From Elephas maximus indicus (lineage: Eukaryota > Chordata > Mammalia > Proboscidea > Elephantidae), in assembly GCF_024166365.1 (NCBI RefSeq), contig NC_064836.1, positions 5,580,001-5,644,000 on the forward strand: DNA of 64,000 nt. Direction: 5' to 3'. A program made the translations under genes and the position numbers. Shown here piece after piece: positions 39,962-52,701 of this stretch; positions within the stretch are counted from its first letter, which is position 1; each line of letters starts with the position of its first letter. The notes under the pieces are model-generated. The model was not told where the DNA came from. It ran no database searches and saw only the letters and a program-made list of their open reading frames with translations.

Positions 39962-40366
39962 GTTATGGATTGAATTATGTCCCCTCAAATACGTGTTGGA
40001 ATTCTGACCCTGATACCTGTGGATGTAATCCTATTTGGAGATAGCGTTTTCTTTATTATGTTAATGAGACATTATCAGCAACGTGTGTATCCTAAACCTA
40101 ATCACTTCTGAGTGGTATAAAGGGCAGCATGAATGCAGAGACAAGCCAGCACAAATGGGGGAAGATAGATGCCACATAAAGACCACCAAGGAACCAAGGA
40201 ATGCTAGAAGAGACATGGATCTTCCCCCAGAGCCGACAGAGTCTTCACCAAGAGCCATTACCCTGAATATGGGCATCTAGCCTCCTAAACTTTGAGAAAA
40301 TATATTTCTGTTCTTTATAGCCACCCACTTGTTGTATTTCTGTTACAGCATAGGAAACCAAGACAG
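39962..40366 (+). mobile_element. MaLR-type (ERVL-MaLR) solo LTR
   Basis: It begins tgttatggattgaattatgt and ends ggaaaccaagaca, the usual ends of MST/MLT1-type LTRs. It has taatgagacattatcagcaa near the middle and no internal coding region next to it. This is an old endogenous retroviral relic. Confidence 0.75.
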
Positions 40367-40650
40367 TTATGTTATTGTAGAGTTCTTTCCATTTTGTTAA
40401 GAACACTTACCATTACTAGAATTTTTGAAGATACCTTGGAAAAGAATTAAAAGACTCAAAGGAGTACTAAACAAGTCACTAATGATGATCACACAATTGC
40501 TACTACTAAATCATAATGGCTTACAGTAGTGATAAAGACTGTTCACTTGTCTACCCTTTAATTCTGAGTCTTGGTTTGAGAAAGACTGCTTACTGCCCTG
40601 ACCAGACTTTCTTATATATTCACGTGGTAAAACCTCACATTTAGGTTGCT

Positions 40651-41575
40651 ATTGTTGTTAGGTGCCATTGAATTGGTTCTGACTTATAGAGACCCTACAT
40701 ACAACAGAACAAAGCACTGCCAGAGCCATCACCACCCTCACAATCGTTTCTATGTTTGAGCCCATTGTTTCAGCCACTGTGTCAATCCATCTTATTGAAG
40801 GTCTTCCTCTTTTTTGCTGACCCTCTACCTTATCAAGCATAATGTCCTTCTCCAGGGACTGGTCCCTCCTGATAACATGTCCAAAGTATATGGGATGAAG
40901 TCTCTCCATCCTCGTTTCCAAGGAGTGCTCTGACTGTACTTCTTCCAAGACAGATTTATTTGTTCTTCTGGTAGTTCATGGTATATTCAATATTCTTCAC
41001 CAACACCATAATTCAAAGGCATCAATTATTCTTTGGTCTTCCTTATTCATTGTCCAGCTTTCACATGCATATGAGGCAATTGAAAATATTATGGCTTGGG
41101 TCAGGTCCACCTTAATCGACATAGTGACATCTTTGCTTTTCAGCTTTAAATAAGTATTTTGCGGAAGATTTGCCCAGTGCAATACACCATATGATCTCTT
41201 GACTGCTACTTCTATGGGCGTTGATTGTGAATCCAAGTGAAATGAAATCCTTGATAACTTCAATTGTTTTTTCCATTTATCGTGATGTTGCTTATTGGTC
41301 CAGCTGTGGGAATTTTTGTTTTCTTCATGTTGAGGTATAATCCATACTGAAGACTGTAGTCTTTGATCTCCATCAGTAGGTGCTTCACGTCCTCTTCACT
41401 TTCAGCATATTGCAGGTTTTTAATGAGTCTTCCTCCAATCCTGATGCCCCATTCTTCTTCATATAATCCAGCTTCTCTGATTATTTTCTCAGCACACAAA
41501 TTAAATAAGTATTTAATTTGAGAGGATACAACACTTCCACACACCTTTCCTGACTTTAAACCACGAAGTACCCAC
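40651..41575 (-). mobile_element. BovB/RTE-type LINE, 5'-truncated, decayed
   Basis: On the minus strand it encodes pieces of the reverse transcriptase C-terminal half (NLCAEKIIREAGLYEEEWGI, ASYACESWTMNKEDQR, YFGHVIRRDQSLEKDIML) in shifted frames with stops. The 3' tail on the + strand is ttgttgttaggtgccattg. It is not functional. Confidence 0.9.
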
Positions 41576-41585
41576 TATTCTGCAC

Positions 41586-41690
41586 TTGGTTAACACGTTC
41601 AGCTGCTAACCAAAAGGCTGAAGGTTAGAGTTCACCCAGAGGCACCTTGGAACAAAGGCCTGGCAAGAAGTCCCCAGAAAAATAACTCCT
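41586..41690 (+). mobile_element. AfroSINE-like fragment
   Basis: ggttaacacgttcagctgct and aaccaaaaggctgaaggtta match the AfroSINE head. The remainder is partial. Confidence 0.5.
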
Positions 41691-41879
41691 ACAAACCTGC
41701 TCCTCTCAGGCCTACCCAGTTTCCTGGATATGGTCAGATATTTGAATCTCAACTTGAGCTCAAGGTGGGAGAAACACTATATATAGTTATGTGAATTGAT
41801 AGCAGATTTGAAAAATCAATCCTGGAGAGTACCAATTAATGAATTAATATACCCTGTGGGAGGTGTCTAGGGGCTTATT

Positions 41880-42125
41880 TATGGACTCTGTTCTTTTCAA
41901 TATTTTTATTAGTGAATTAGTTTGAGGACAGAGCTGTCAAGCTAATCACACCTGCAGACGGCACAAAGCTGGGAGAGGCAGAAAACACACTGAATGGCAA
42001 AATCAGAACTGAATAGGCACTAAGAAGTTAGAACGATGATTTGAACCTAAGATACAACATTTAGCAGGAAGAAAATGTAAAGCTACACGCAGGCCCTAAA
42101 AATCACCTGCAAACAGAAGCTAAGG
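41880..42125 (+). mobile_element. L3/CR1-like ancient LINE fragment
   Basis: Broken translation shows LFNIFISELV followed, in a shifted frame, by sequence around cagacggcacaaagctggga. This resembles the CR1/L3 reverse transcriptase stretch with the ADDTKLGG motif. It contains stops and frameshifts. Confidence 0.45.
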
Positions 42126-42820
42126 CAATGATTTTTAAATTTATTTTGCCATGGAATACTTTATTCAGTAAAATCTTATCAAAATTCTCATATGTAAAAA
42201 AAAAAAGTAAGTAAGATAAAATCTGTTCTGACTGAAGGGGGCATGAAGGAACTCGGGGCCCCTCCCTACTCCTCCTCACCCCTTTCTCTGGCTCCTGAGG
42301 TTGTTCTGTGAAACAGTTTGAAAATCCTGGGATCTGGGATGCTGGCGGAAGTGAGTGTGGGAAGGGAGAAAGAAGTGGAAGGACATATCACCTAGGCAAG
42401 GCAGATAGAAGCTGGTTTCAACCTCTACTCCAGTGTAGGCATCATTATAGGGGACAAGATGCCTTTTATCAATGCCACAGGCAGAACGTAGGCCCTTTCA
42501 TTCCCAATCAGGTCACCAGTAATGAGATCCTGGAACCTTTCCCCAGGGTCAGCCCCTGATGTTGAAGTCAGGCTCACGGCAATTTGGGCTCATCAGATGG
42601 AATATTTAAAGAGGGGAGGTGACAGCCAAAATCCTAAGCAAATGCTGCAATAGTTAGATGAGGGCTGCCTTCAAGCAAGGTTAGAAGAAGCACTGGAAGG
42701 TTACTGAAATACAATCAGATGTAATATGGTCTGGCTATGATTGTTTTTGTTTGCGATTTTTCAAGGGATGAAGTTTAAAACCCATATATAAAAATAATCA
42801 AAGGACTAAGTTCAAAATAT

Positions 42821-43005
42821 GGAGCCCTGGTGGCACAATGATTAAGCACTTGGCTGCTAACAGACAGGTCAGCAGTTTGAACCTACAAACTATCCTGCTG
42901 GAAAAAACCTGGAAATCTGCTCCCATAAAGATTACAGTCTAGGACACCCTATGGGGAAGTTCTACTCTGTTACATTGGGTTGTTATGAGTCAGAATTGAC
43001 TTGAT
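42821..43005 (+). mobile_element. AfroSINE
   Basis: ggagccctggtggcacaatg at the head, tatggggaagttctactctg in the body and gagtcagaattgacttgata at the end. It is diverged. Confidence 0.85.
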
Positions 43006-43497
43006 ACCACATAACAAGTTTAGAATATTTGTGGAACAGAATTCACTCATCATTTAGTCATTCATTCATTCATCTACTCATTCCGTACTTTTGATAATAC
43101 TCGAAGCTGTCTCACTCCATCTTTTCATCACATTTGAGTGACAAATACTGAAACTTGGATGAGCCTGACTATCTGCTTTCTCCAGGACCAAAGTGATGTA
43201 GCCAAATCCTACTGGAGAAATTTACATAAGAGGCCAGATAGGTATCTTGATAAATTTACAACATTAATCTCAATAGTTCCTGGCAATCCTACTATTTTCT
43301 GATCAAATCACTCTCTTCCCCTCTGCAACAACTCTTCAGGTCTGCTCCACTGTTTTCAAGCTTCTGGTACCACCTCCTCTCTGGTACTACCCAACCCTAC
43401 ATTCCACTTGTCATAAGCCAATGACCTGACATGTTTCTCAGGAAATGGGATCCCTTAGATGGGAACTGTATCAGCTGCCCGCTAAAAAATGTACCAA

Positions 43498-44129
43498 CGG
43501 TCTTAGTTATTTGGTGCAGCTATAACAGAAATACCACAAGGGAATGGCTTTAACAAACATAAACTTATTCTTCCATAGTTTAGGAGGCTAGAAGTCCGAA
43601 TTCAGGGCACTAGCTCTAGGGGAGGCTTTCTTCCTCTTTTGGTTCTGGCCTTGTCTCCTTTCAAGATCTGTGGGCATGGTGTTGCTTAGAGATCTCCGTG
43701 TGTCTTGATATCTAGGAGATTCTCAGCGCAGGGACCCAGAGTCCAAGGGACGTGCTCAACTCCTAGTTCTTCTTCTCGGCACTACTGAGGTCCCTCTCCT
43801 CTCTGCTCGCTTCTCTCTCATTTTATCTCTTGTGAGATAAAAGGTGTGATTCAAGCTACTGTGTTGCTTGAGTAAGGGTGTGAATGGGGTTAGGGTGTGA
43901 CTTGAGTAAGGATATCACTTGAATGAGACCATCTTGTAAGGCAGTGACTCAAGATACACCCCACACTGATCCTGCCTCATTAGCATACAGAGGTTAGGAT
44001 TTACAACACATCACAAGATGGAGGATAATTACATCAGATCACAAAATGGAGGACAACCACACAATGCTGGGACTCATGGCCTAGCCAAGTTGACACATAT
44101 TTTGGGAGGACACAATTCAAGCCATGACA
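43498..44129 (-). mobile_element. MaLR-like LTR (reverse orientation), family copy 1
   Basis: On the minus strand it starts like a MaLR LTR (rc of ggacacaattcaagccatga) and ends with the rc of cttagttatttggtgcagct. The same family occurs at 54895/58774 and 59242. The class assignment is from the terminal sequence only. Confidence 0.5.
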
Positions 44130-44329
44130 TCAACTTAGTTACAACATGATGCAGCCTTTCCTCCCTCCCATCACAAGAGAGGAGGTTTCTTTCTTAGCTG
44201 TGGACTCATATCCTCTAGTGTTTTTCAGGAGCATTACATAATAATTCATTCACCTCTTAACCTGTATTTTTACAGATCTCCTGATCATACTCAAGGTTAG
44301 TTCCTACCCGATGATTTTTAGTTTAGGTG

Positions 44330-45105
44330 ATGGCACCATCATTTATCCATTATGCAAACCAGGAACCCTGGAGTCATCCTTGACACTCTTACTTTCCTTT
44401 ATCTCTCACATCTGGTCTCTCATTACAGTCTGTCAATTTTACCTCCTAAATGTTTTTCAAATCTACCCTGCTCTTTCTTTACAACTTCTGTGGTCTGAAC
44501 CTGCGTGTTTCTATTTTCAGACTATCCCAAGAGCTTTTAACTGGTTCTGCAGCCACTGCTGCCCTCTTCAATGCATCTTCCATTCTGTGTGATCTTTTCA
44601 AAACACAGCTCTAATCAGGTAACCATCCCAGCCCACTCCTGCTCTCCTAATTTTAGGAATCATTTTAGGAAGAAGAGCACAATGGTTAACTTTGGAGAGA
44701 AGGCCCATTTTTCATTCTGCTCCTCCTAATATGCGGCGCCCCAGCCCTGTTGGCCACGTTTTCCCTCAACATGGGCCTTTTTGCACATGCTGTTCCTTCC
44801 TCCTGGAATATACTTTGGTTCCTCCTGACATATTAAACACCCACTCGCCCTTTATTTTCAGCTCAAGCAATGCTTTTTCAGAGGCATATCTCAGACAAGA
44901 ACAATTCCCCACTAGAAGGTCTCATCATGTGCCTTTTCTTTATTGGACTCCTGAGAATGGCCATCTGATACCGATGTGTGGGATTACTTAATTAATATCT
45001 GTCTCCTTCACTAGCCTGTGAACTTATTTCTGCTTTTTACACTGTGTTGCTAATATAAAGCCTGGCATGTAGCAGGCACTCCGTAAATATTTGTTGAATG
45101 AATGT
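44330..45105 (+). mobile_element. L2 LINE fragment with 3' end
   Basis: Contains cctggagtcatccttgacac, then tttgcacatgctgttcc, and the typical 3' end aggcactccgtaaatatttg followed by ttgaatgaatg. It is an ancient mammalian element. Confidence 0.65.
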
Positions 45106-45157
45106 GGATTGAATAAATAACAGTATGTTCAGGGCACTGTTTTAGATGTTCTAGGGC

Positions 45158-45344
45158 ACTGGTTCTTAAAGTTAGCATCAGAATCGCCGGAAAACTTGTT
45201 AAAGTGTAGGTTGCTGGACCCCACTCCCAGAATTCCTGATTCAGTGGGTCTTGGACATGGCACAAGAATTTACATTTCTAACAAGTCCCAAGATAATGCT
45301 GATGCTGCTGGACCAGGGACAACAATTTGAGAACCAGCAATTTA
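45158..45344 (+). mobile_element. MER5A (hAT-Charlie non-autonomous DNA transposon)
   Basis: cactggttcttaaagttagc at one end, gcatcagaatcgccgg, ggaccccactcccaga, gatgctgatgctgctgg and ttgagaaccag at the other end, with matching inverted termini. It is close to the MER5A consensus for nearly its full length. Confidence 0.88.
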
Positions 45345-45410
45345 GGGAATTAAAATACACAGTTATGATATAATCACTATCTTCAAGAAATTTACTATTG
45401 GATGACAATG

Positions 45411-45570
45411 GGAACCCTGTTGGCATAGTGGTTAAGTGCTACGGCTGTTAACCAAAAGGTCAGCAGTTCGAGTCCACCAGGTGCTCCTTGGAAACCCTAT
45501 GAGGCAGTTCTACTCTGTCCTATAGGGTTTTTATAAGTCAGAATTGACGGCAATGGGTTTGGTTTTTTTT
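45411..45570 (+). mobile_element. AfroSINE (short form)
   Basis: ggaaccctgttggcatagtg, aggtcagcagttcgagtcca and ctctgtcctatagggttttt. It ends in a T-rich tail. Confidence 0.9.
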
Positions 45571-46596
45571 GGTACTGGATGTAAGTAGTTGACAAGAGAA
45601 ATTTGAGTACAAAATATAGTACTTAAGAATTGTGGAAGCCAGAAATGAAAAAGACGTGCCATGATCTTATCTCGTCTATTGTTGATGCATGCAATTGATT
45701 GCTACATCAATTTTATGGTCAGTAATTACTATTGGTGTTAGTGGATTAGAAAGATCGCTTCAGAAGGGAATGATTATAGGGATGGCTCCTAGGATTAAAG
45801 TGAGTCTTAAAGGCAAGTTATGAAGGGTTGAGGGGTTGAATTCCAGGGATGGAATAGGATAGGAAAATACATGAAATACAAACAAAGAAATAGTAGAGAG
45901 AAGGGAACAAATGAACTACCTGGGCATATTGGGAGTAAGCTAACTGAGTTGAAACCCAGGATTCATGTAAAGGGGGAAATGTAGAATTAGGCAGGAAGTC
46001 AACAGAGAAGAGGAAGACTTTGAGCAATGAGGGCAGTAATATAGGAAAAGGTGGGTTAGTAACTTTTTTTTTTTGTGGAGCCAAATTATATTTACATTAA
46101 TTTTTTTTGCTCCCTAACCACCACCTGCTTCTTTTATAGAACAATGGTCCTAGGAAAAACCAAAGGATCCTTCTGTAGGGCAGTAGGTATTCTGACCTCA
46201 TATGTACTCCATTTTTATCACTGCTGCCTTGAGTATGATGCTGACAGACCAAAATAGAAGGACCAAGAATGTCAACATTTTTATAACATCTGGTTTTTTG
46301 GTGATAAAAGCAGATTCTGGCACAAGTTATCTCTAGCTCTTTAAGATTCTACTTTTTGGTTAAAGTTGCTTAAAATATCACTGTTGTCTGTATAAATTCC
46401 ATAGCTATTATTTCAGGTCATGGTCAGAGATAAATTGTGAAACACTCAGGGCTACTGTAGAACAGGGCAATTGTGCTCAGGACATGACTTAAGTCATAAG
46501 TAAGTACTGTGCCTGGAAGAATAAGAGACAAATTTCTCTCATCCTCACACTAAGTGGTTGAGAGTAACACCCTCAAATCTGAAACATTCTGTTGTC

Positions 46597-46972
46597 ATTG
46601 TTGTTCTTGTTAGGTGCTGTCGAGTTGGTTCCTACTCATAGAGACTCCGTGTACAATGAAACGAAACACTGCTGGGTCCTTCGCCATCCTCATGATTGTT
46701 GTTATGCTTGAGCCCATTGTTGCAACCACTGTGTCAATCGATCTCATTGACAGTCTTCCTTTTGCGCTGACCCTCTACTTTACCAAGCATGATGTCCTTC
46801 TCCAGAGACTGATCCCTCCTGATAACGTGTCCAAAGTATGCAAGTCGAAGTCTCGCCATCCTTGCTTCTAAGAAGCGTTCTGGCTGTAGTTCTTCCAAGA
46901 AAGATTTGTTTGTTCTTTTGACAGTCCACGGTATGTATATTCAGTATTCTTGGCCAATATTATAATTCAATC
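46597..46972 (-). mobile_element. RTE-type LINE 3' fragment
   Basis: + strand reads gttcttgttaggtgctgtcg, cattgttgcaaccactgtgt and tgatgtccttctccagagac: the reverse of the RTE 3' end. It is 5'-truncated. Confidence 0.88.
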
Positions 46973-47216
46973 TTCCTTTTTTAAATTGTCCATAATTGAT
47001 TAACTTATTCATTAACCACCAGAAAACACACAAAAACACAGCCCTTGGACTTACGTGTAGGAAAAACTCTTGGTTTTAGAATATATCACTTCCTAAACCT
47101 GATATTTTGGAATATATATAATGGAATGACAAAATTTTGGATTATCTCCTTTGTGTGATAAACACTCAATAAGTGCACAATCAAATTCTGTAGAATTGAG
47201 TTAAATAAATCTAGGG

Positions 47217-47424
47217 CTCTTTTTATATGACTAGATAATTTTAGGCATATGGAACACTTTCATGCAGGCTACACAATAAATATTATGCTATGGAATTTGC
47301 CAAATGTTTTGTACTCATTGCTCTTTTTATATGACTAGATAATTTTAGGCATATGGAACACTTTCATGCAGGCTACACAATAAATATCATGCTATGGAAT
47401 TTGCCAAATGTTTTGTACTCATTT
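47217..47424 (+). repeat. Direct tandem duplication, 2 x 104 bp
   Basis: 47217-47320 and 47321-47424 both start ctctttttatatgactagat and match with about two substitutions (aaatatt/aaatatc and the final base). The unit is not a recognised transposon. Confidence 0.95.
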
Positions 47425-47437
47425 CAGTAAGTTACCC

Positions 47438-47629
47438 AGTTGCTGTCAAGTTGATTCTGACCCATGACAACCTCATGTGTGTTGGCATAGAACTGCTCCA
47501 TAGGGTTTTTCAATTACTGATTTTTTGGAAGTAGATCACCAGGCCTTTCTTTCAAGGTGGTTCTGGGAAGACTTGAAATTTTTTGTGAGTAGTCGAGTGC
47601 ATTAGCCATTTGCACTTCCCAGGGCTTCC
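47438..47629 (-). mobile_element. AfroSINE (reverse orientation)
   Basis: agttgctgtcaagttgattc near its start, aactgctccatagggttttt, and cacttcccagggcttcc at the end. It is diverged. Confidence 0.8.
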
Positions 47630-48589
47630 TCCAGTAAATTAGTTAGGAGGAAAAAAAAAATTTTATCCCCCCGAAAGATCTCAAAACTCCATTGTCCATT
47701 CACAACTATGAAAGCAGTATTTAAAGAAAAATTCTGCCCTCCCCCGACACATCTGCTCTGCAAGACAACAGTTTGTCTAATGTGTAAATTCCCTTTGGTA
47801 ACTGACAATTTTGTCCAGATTTAAAAAGCAATACATGGGTAACCAAAGGAAATGATTCTTACCAGTATCCATCCTTTTCCTTCTCTCCTTTACATTCTAT
47901 CAGTGTCAGAAGAGGCATTACCTCTGATGGGGGATGTTTCTCTTCTGATCAGGACACTGTCCTGTTTGTTTCCTTCTGAAATTTGCATGGCATATTTGAT
48001 CAGATTTCGCTGGGATTAAAAACCAACAAACAAAAAAAAAACACTATTTTCCTACTTAGAAAGTTCACCCAGAAACTTTATTTAGGCCAAGTTGCACAGA
48101 GAACTTCTAATGTTCTACAGCACGTATTGTCTGTGACACTTTATGGGGTTTAGAATTTAACTTTACCCAAAGTAATTTGGTCTTTGACCTTGTTTCCTGA
48201 GAGATAACTCTAAAACCTTGTAATTTCCTGAGTAATTGAGGTGCCTAAAAAAAAAAAAAAAAAATTTTTTTTATGTGTCCAAATTGACTCAATGACAACG
48301 GGTTTGGATTGTTTTGGTTGTTATCTAAACCACAGCTGAGGGCTTGTGCTTAATAGTAGGGGCTGTTCAAACCACAAAGACCACCTAGTAGCCTGATACC
48401 AGCTGACCTCAGGGAGGGAGGGGAGCATGATCCAATCAACGATGTCAATGCAATGAGGCCTCAACAGAAAAGAATGGAAAGGAAGCCAATGAGGCAGGAG
48501 GGGGAGAGCCATAGGAGATGAACACAGAGCCTTAATTGGTGAAGGGGAAGCCAATAATTTAGAGTCTTGTAAGATATTCATGCGACTCT

Positions 48590-48778
48590 AGCTTTAACTC
48601 TGTGGGAGATGGGAAGCCATTGGAGGGTTTGCAGCAGAGGTATGACATGATATGTCTACTGTTTTAACACGATCATTTGGGCTGTTGTATTAATAAGGGC
48701 TTGATGGGGGAGCTAAGAGAACTGTTAGAAACTATTGTAATAGTCCAGGTGAGAAGTGATGGTGGATTTAACCAGGCT
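48590..48778 (+). mobile_element. Ancient interspersed repeat, 5' part (family not determined)
   Basis: gatgggaagccattggaggg, agaggtatgacatgatatgt and aatagtccaggtgagaagtg are phrases of a common old mammalian repeat. It continues at 49281 after an RTE insertion. Confidence 0.5.
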
Positions 48779-48792
48779 AGAGTAATGGATAT

Positions 48793-49266
48793 CACTTTGA
48801 GGACTAAGGTGTGCCTGACCCAAGCCATGGTATTTTAATCACCTCATATGCATGCAAAAGTTGGACAATGAATAAGGAAGACCAAAGAAGAATTGGTGCC
48901 TCTGAATTATGGTGTTGGCAAAGAATATTGAATATACCTTGGACTGCCAGAAGAGTGAATAAGTTTGTCTTGGAGGAAGTACAGCTACAATGCTCCTTGA
49001 ATCAAGGATGGCTAGACTTTATCTCAAGTACTTTGGACATGTTATTAGGAGGGACCAGTCCTTGGAGAAAGACATCATGCTTGGTAAAGTAGAGGGTTGG
49101 TGAAAAAGAGGAAGACCTTCGACAAGATGAATTGACACAGTGGCTGTAACAATGGGCTGAAACGTAGCAACGATTGTGAGGATGGCACAGGAACAGGCAA
49201 TGTTTCAGTCTTTTACACATAGGGTTGCTACGAGTTGGAACCAACTTGACAACACCTAAAAACAAC
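48793..49266 (+). mobile_element. RTE-type LINE 3' fragment with target-site duplication
   Basis: From actttgaggactaaggtgtg to ccaacttgacaacacctaaa. It encodes degraded ASYACKSWTMNKEDQRR. It is flanked by agagtaatggatat (48779-48792) and agagcaatggagat (49267-49280), a 14-bp duplication with two mismatches. It splits an older repeat. Confidence 0.85.
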
Positions 49267-49280
49267 AGAGCAATGGAGAT

Positions 49281-49530
49281 GTAAGAAGTAATTCGATTTT
49301 GGAAATATTTTGAAGGTAAAGTTAAAAGGATTTGTTGACAGATTGGATATGCGATGTGAAAAAAAAACTGTTAAGAATTATTCTAAAAACTTTAATCTCA
49401 GCAACTAGTTGTCATCAACTGAATCGGGTAAACTGTAGGAAGAGAGGTATGGGGCATCAGGAGATTGGTTTTAGACAAGTTAAGCTTGAGGTATCTATCA
49501 GACATTCAAGTGGAGATGATGAGTAAGCAG
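49281..49530 (+). mobile_element. Ancient interspersed repeat, 3' part
   Basis: attttgaaggtaaagttaaa, tgacagattggatatgcgat and agacattcaagtggagatga continue the element interrupted at 48778. Confidence 0.5.
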
Positions 49531-49585
49531 TTAAGCAGTAGTTAAGATGGAATAAATAACATTAAGTGTGTAGGAAAGATGTCTT

Positions 49586-49767
49586 GTTGTTAGTTGCCAT
49601 TGAATCAATTCTGACTCATAGCAACCCAGCTCCATAGGGTTTTCCTGGCTGTAACCTCTTGGAAGCAGATTGTCAGGCTTGTCTTCCAAGGTACCTATAA
49701 AAAAAAAAAAGTTCAAACCACCAACCGTTGGGCTAGTAGTTCAGTGCTTAACTGTTTGAGCCACCCA
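49586..49767 (-). mobile_element. AfroSINE (reverse orientation)
   Basis: ttgttagttgccattgaatc at the start, ggttttcctggctgtaacct in the middle, and cttaactgtttgagccaccc at the end. Confidence 0.85.
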
Positions 49768-49783
49768 AAAACCCAAAAAACTA

Positions 49784-49918
49784 AACCGGTTGCCAACTCA
49801 TAGTGACCCTAAAGGGCAGAGTAGAACTGCCTCATAAGGTTTGTAAGAAGCAGCTGGTGGATTCAAACTGCCAATCTTTTGGTTAACAGCTGAGTTCTTA
49901 ACCACTGTGCCACCCAGT
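49784..49918 (-). mobile_element. AfroSINE fragment (reverse orientation)
   Basis: aaccggttgccaactcatag to cttaaccactgtgccaccca. Short form, in the same orientation as its neighbour. Confidence 0.82.
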
Positions 49919-49929
49919 GTCTCCTAAAA

Positions 49930-52100
49930 ATTGGAAAACTGATAACGGGGTGTGTGTGGGGGGGGCGGTTTGCTGGACTGACGGTCTCCAATAGATGAGA
50001 GAGGATGGAACCTGGGGCCCAAAAGGAACATAGTTCATTCACCATAACAGGAATAAGGCAGAGCATATGATGCAGATGTGGGGATGGGTAAATGTGGTAG
50101 TGGGAGCTGGTGGAAATTCTCTACTGATTATTTTAACATTCTCAGTGAAAAAGGAAGTGAGGGGGCCAGCTGAGAGGAAGGATAGGTGAGAAGGTGCTGG
50201 GAGTCTGAGGGAAAAAAGATATGAAACAGTGGTCTAGGAAAGGAGAATATGTGGACTAGTGAATCATAATAGAATTGCCTGCCCACCAGAAGGGCCCCTT
50301 TAAGGTTATGGTCATGAATTTAAACAGAGACCAGCCTGTCTCCAGGCGCATTCAGCTGAGCAGGTGCAGGCGTGGATTAGGCAGGGAGCTGGAGCTTTGC
50401 CAAGGCGAGGAAGACAAAGTGAGAGAGGGTACAGAGAGTGAAGGGTCTAACCAAGGGAGCAATTATCATGATGGACTACGAAAGCTAAGCTGTTAAAAAA
50501 GAAGAGTGATGACAGGAGAAGGCTGAGGGGCTTTGAAAAGGTGGCAGGATCAAGGGATTGAGGTTCCCTGGACCGGCAAAGGATTGTGGGAGTTTTGGTA
50601 CCAGAGGAAGTGAGCTGGCGTAAGAGAAGGTAGGGTCCAAGAGTGAGATCCCTAAAATGGAGATTGTGCCCATTATATCCTGAGTCCTCAAATCCAATTT
50701 ACAGAAAGGCCTGTGACTAATGGACAAAATCCGTTAATTAATATGTGTTTAAATAAAGCCTAAAAGTGCCCTTGTTACTGGTTACTTGTTACTATTTGTT
50801 ACTGCTTCCACAAACAGAGGGCAGGCTAATAAAATATTAAGGCATGCCTGGGAATTGTTAATAATAAAACCACATGCCTGGAAGCAACTTCAAGAGGTCC
50901 TAGACCAGGTTACCTCACATTCTTCCACCAATTCTAAACACCTCAGAGAAGAAAATGCCACCACCAAGCTGAGTCAGTCATTTGCTCTGGAAGTCCTTAT
51001 CAGAGTTGTAGTTTTTGTAAAACTCTTTCTCTGAATTTAAAGCGTATGTACTTTTTTTGTTGTTGTTCAGAGGAGAGAGAAGTACAGGTTAATGGTGTCC
51101 ATTCAATAACTCTTAACAGACTGGAAGGCAATTTTTAGTCCGGGCTTGGTGTGTATATAGTGACATATGAACATGTTCACCTGACATTTACTGGGCGGGC
51201 GGAAGAAGCAGCAGAGAGGTAGAGAAAGACCACTCATGGCAAAGGGCAGAGAATTCACCATGAGGCACTGAGATGGAAATGTTTACCCCCCATATTCCAA
51301 GGAAACGTGACCTTATGAGCTTTGCGTGCATTTACAATGGCAAGAAATCTCACCTGGGATAATGGTGAGTCACTCTCTAAATAAAAGCGAGGTAAGGTTC
51401 AAATTTTCCAAAACTCTGGTGAAAATATATTTTTTAAAAATCCACACTGTGTCTAGGGTTGGAACGGTCTTCTGTATGATTCTTTGCCTTGGCTTGAACA
51501 GTACTTGGAACTCTCTGGTTGCCTGCTTAGGAACACAATTCTCCGTTCTGATTTTGTCGAGATTTGCAGTGGGAGAGCTTGTTAGGGGACTTGCTACAAC
51601 TGAACCAGCTGGCTCAGGTGATCTTGAGGGGAAGATTGTTTGGAGGAGAAACTCTGTTATCATAAGCCTTATTAGGGTTTTTGAGCCTTGGGCTTTTTTG
51701 ACAGGTCAATGTGCTAAATCATTAAAAAACATGGAAAGCCAGATAGAAGATCTTTTCTTTTTATTTTTTGAGGGCTGGAAACAAGCACACCAGACAGACT
51801 AACCAGAAATCAAAAGGAAAGGAAAAGTAACTGCTTTGTAAGCAGTTGTTGCTGAGGCGGTTATTGTCGGGATCCTTGGTTGTATGTTTCTGGTACGCAG
51901 CCTTAAAAGGAATTTTTTTTTTTTTTTAAATAAAGAGACCTAAAAGTCCCAACGTCAAGCAAGAAGTGAGAACAAAGACTGATGATTTCAAGCTTGTCTT
52001 ATTTACTGCAGCAGTAGACACCCAGAGCAACATTTTCAAAGAATTCTAACTGAGAAGTATTAGAAGGAAGTGGTTGGAAAGAACAAAGACACAATTTCAT
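49930..52100. other. Unannotated intergenic stretch
   Basis: No gene, RNA or transposon recognised. Open frames at 51326-51802 and elsewhere show no known protein or splice context. Long T or A runs are present near 51910. Confidence 0.45.
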
Positions 52101-52112
52101 ATGTTTCATGTA

Positions 52113-52300
52113 AGGAGCCCTGGTGGTGCAATGGTTAAGCACTCGGCTGCTAACCGAAAGGTCAGCAGTTGGAACTCACCAGTTGCTCTGTGGGAGAAAG
52201 GTGTGGCAGTTGGCTTCCCTAAAGATTTCAGACTTGAAAATCCTATGGGCAGATCTACTCTGTCCTATAAAGTAGCTATAAGTCAGAATTCAGTCTAAAG
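52113..52300 (+). mobile_element. AfroSINE
   Basis: ggagccctggtggtgcaatg, gctgctaaccgaaaggtcag and aggtgtggcagttggcttcc. Long form. Confidence 0.92.
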
Positions 52301-52701
52301 CAGCTGGGGAAAAAAAGTTTCATGTGGTGGGAAGAACTTAGGAAATGATTAGATATCTAAAAGAGGAAGGTAAGAAGAACTATAATAGACTAAGTTGTAG
52401 AACTCACTTAAATAGCTTAAGGGAAAAATGCAGCCGTTGTTGACTCAGGGAAAACCAAACCAGGAGAAATAAATACAATGGAATCTGAGGGACTAGAAAT
52501 AGGGACTGGAGCAGTACTGAGAACCAGGTAGTATTTCTCTTTTTTCCTCTCCGCCCTTCCCCAGCCCCACATAGTCTTCTGCCTCAGCTTCCCTCTACAT
52601 TTTTTCTTTCTCTCTGCAGTAGTTTTTTGTCTTTTGCTTTTTTTTTTTTTGCCGCTTTGTTGCTCATGTGATCAACATAACTGCCACACATTTCTGTATG
52701 C

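Noticed and set aside
51326-51802. 158-codon frame in the intergenic tail
   Set aside because: No known protein similarity, no promoter or splice sites seen. Chance frame.
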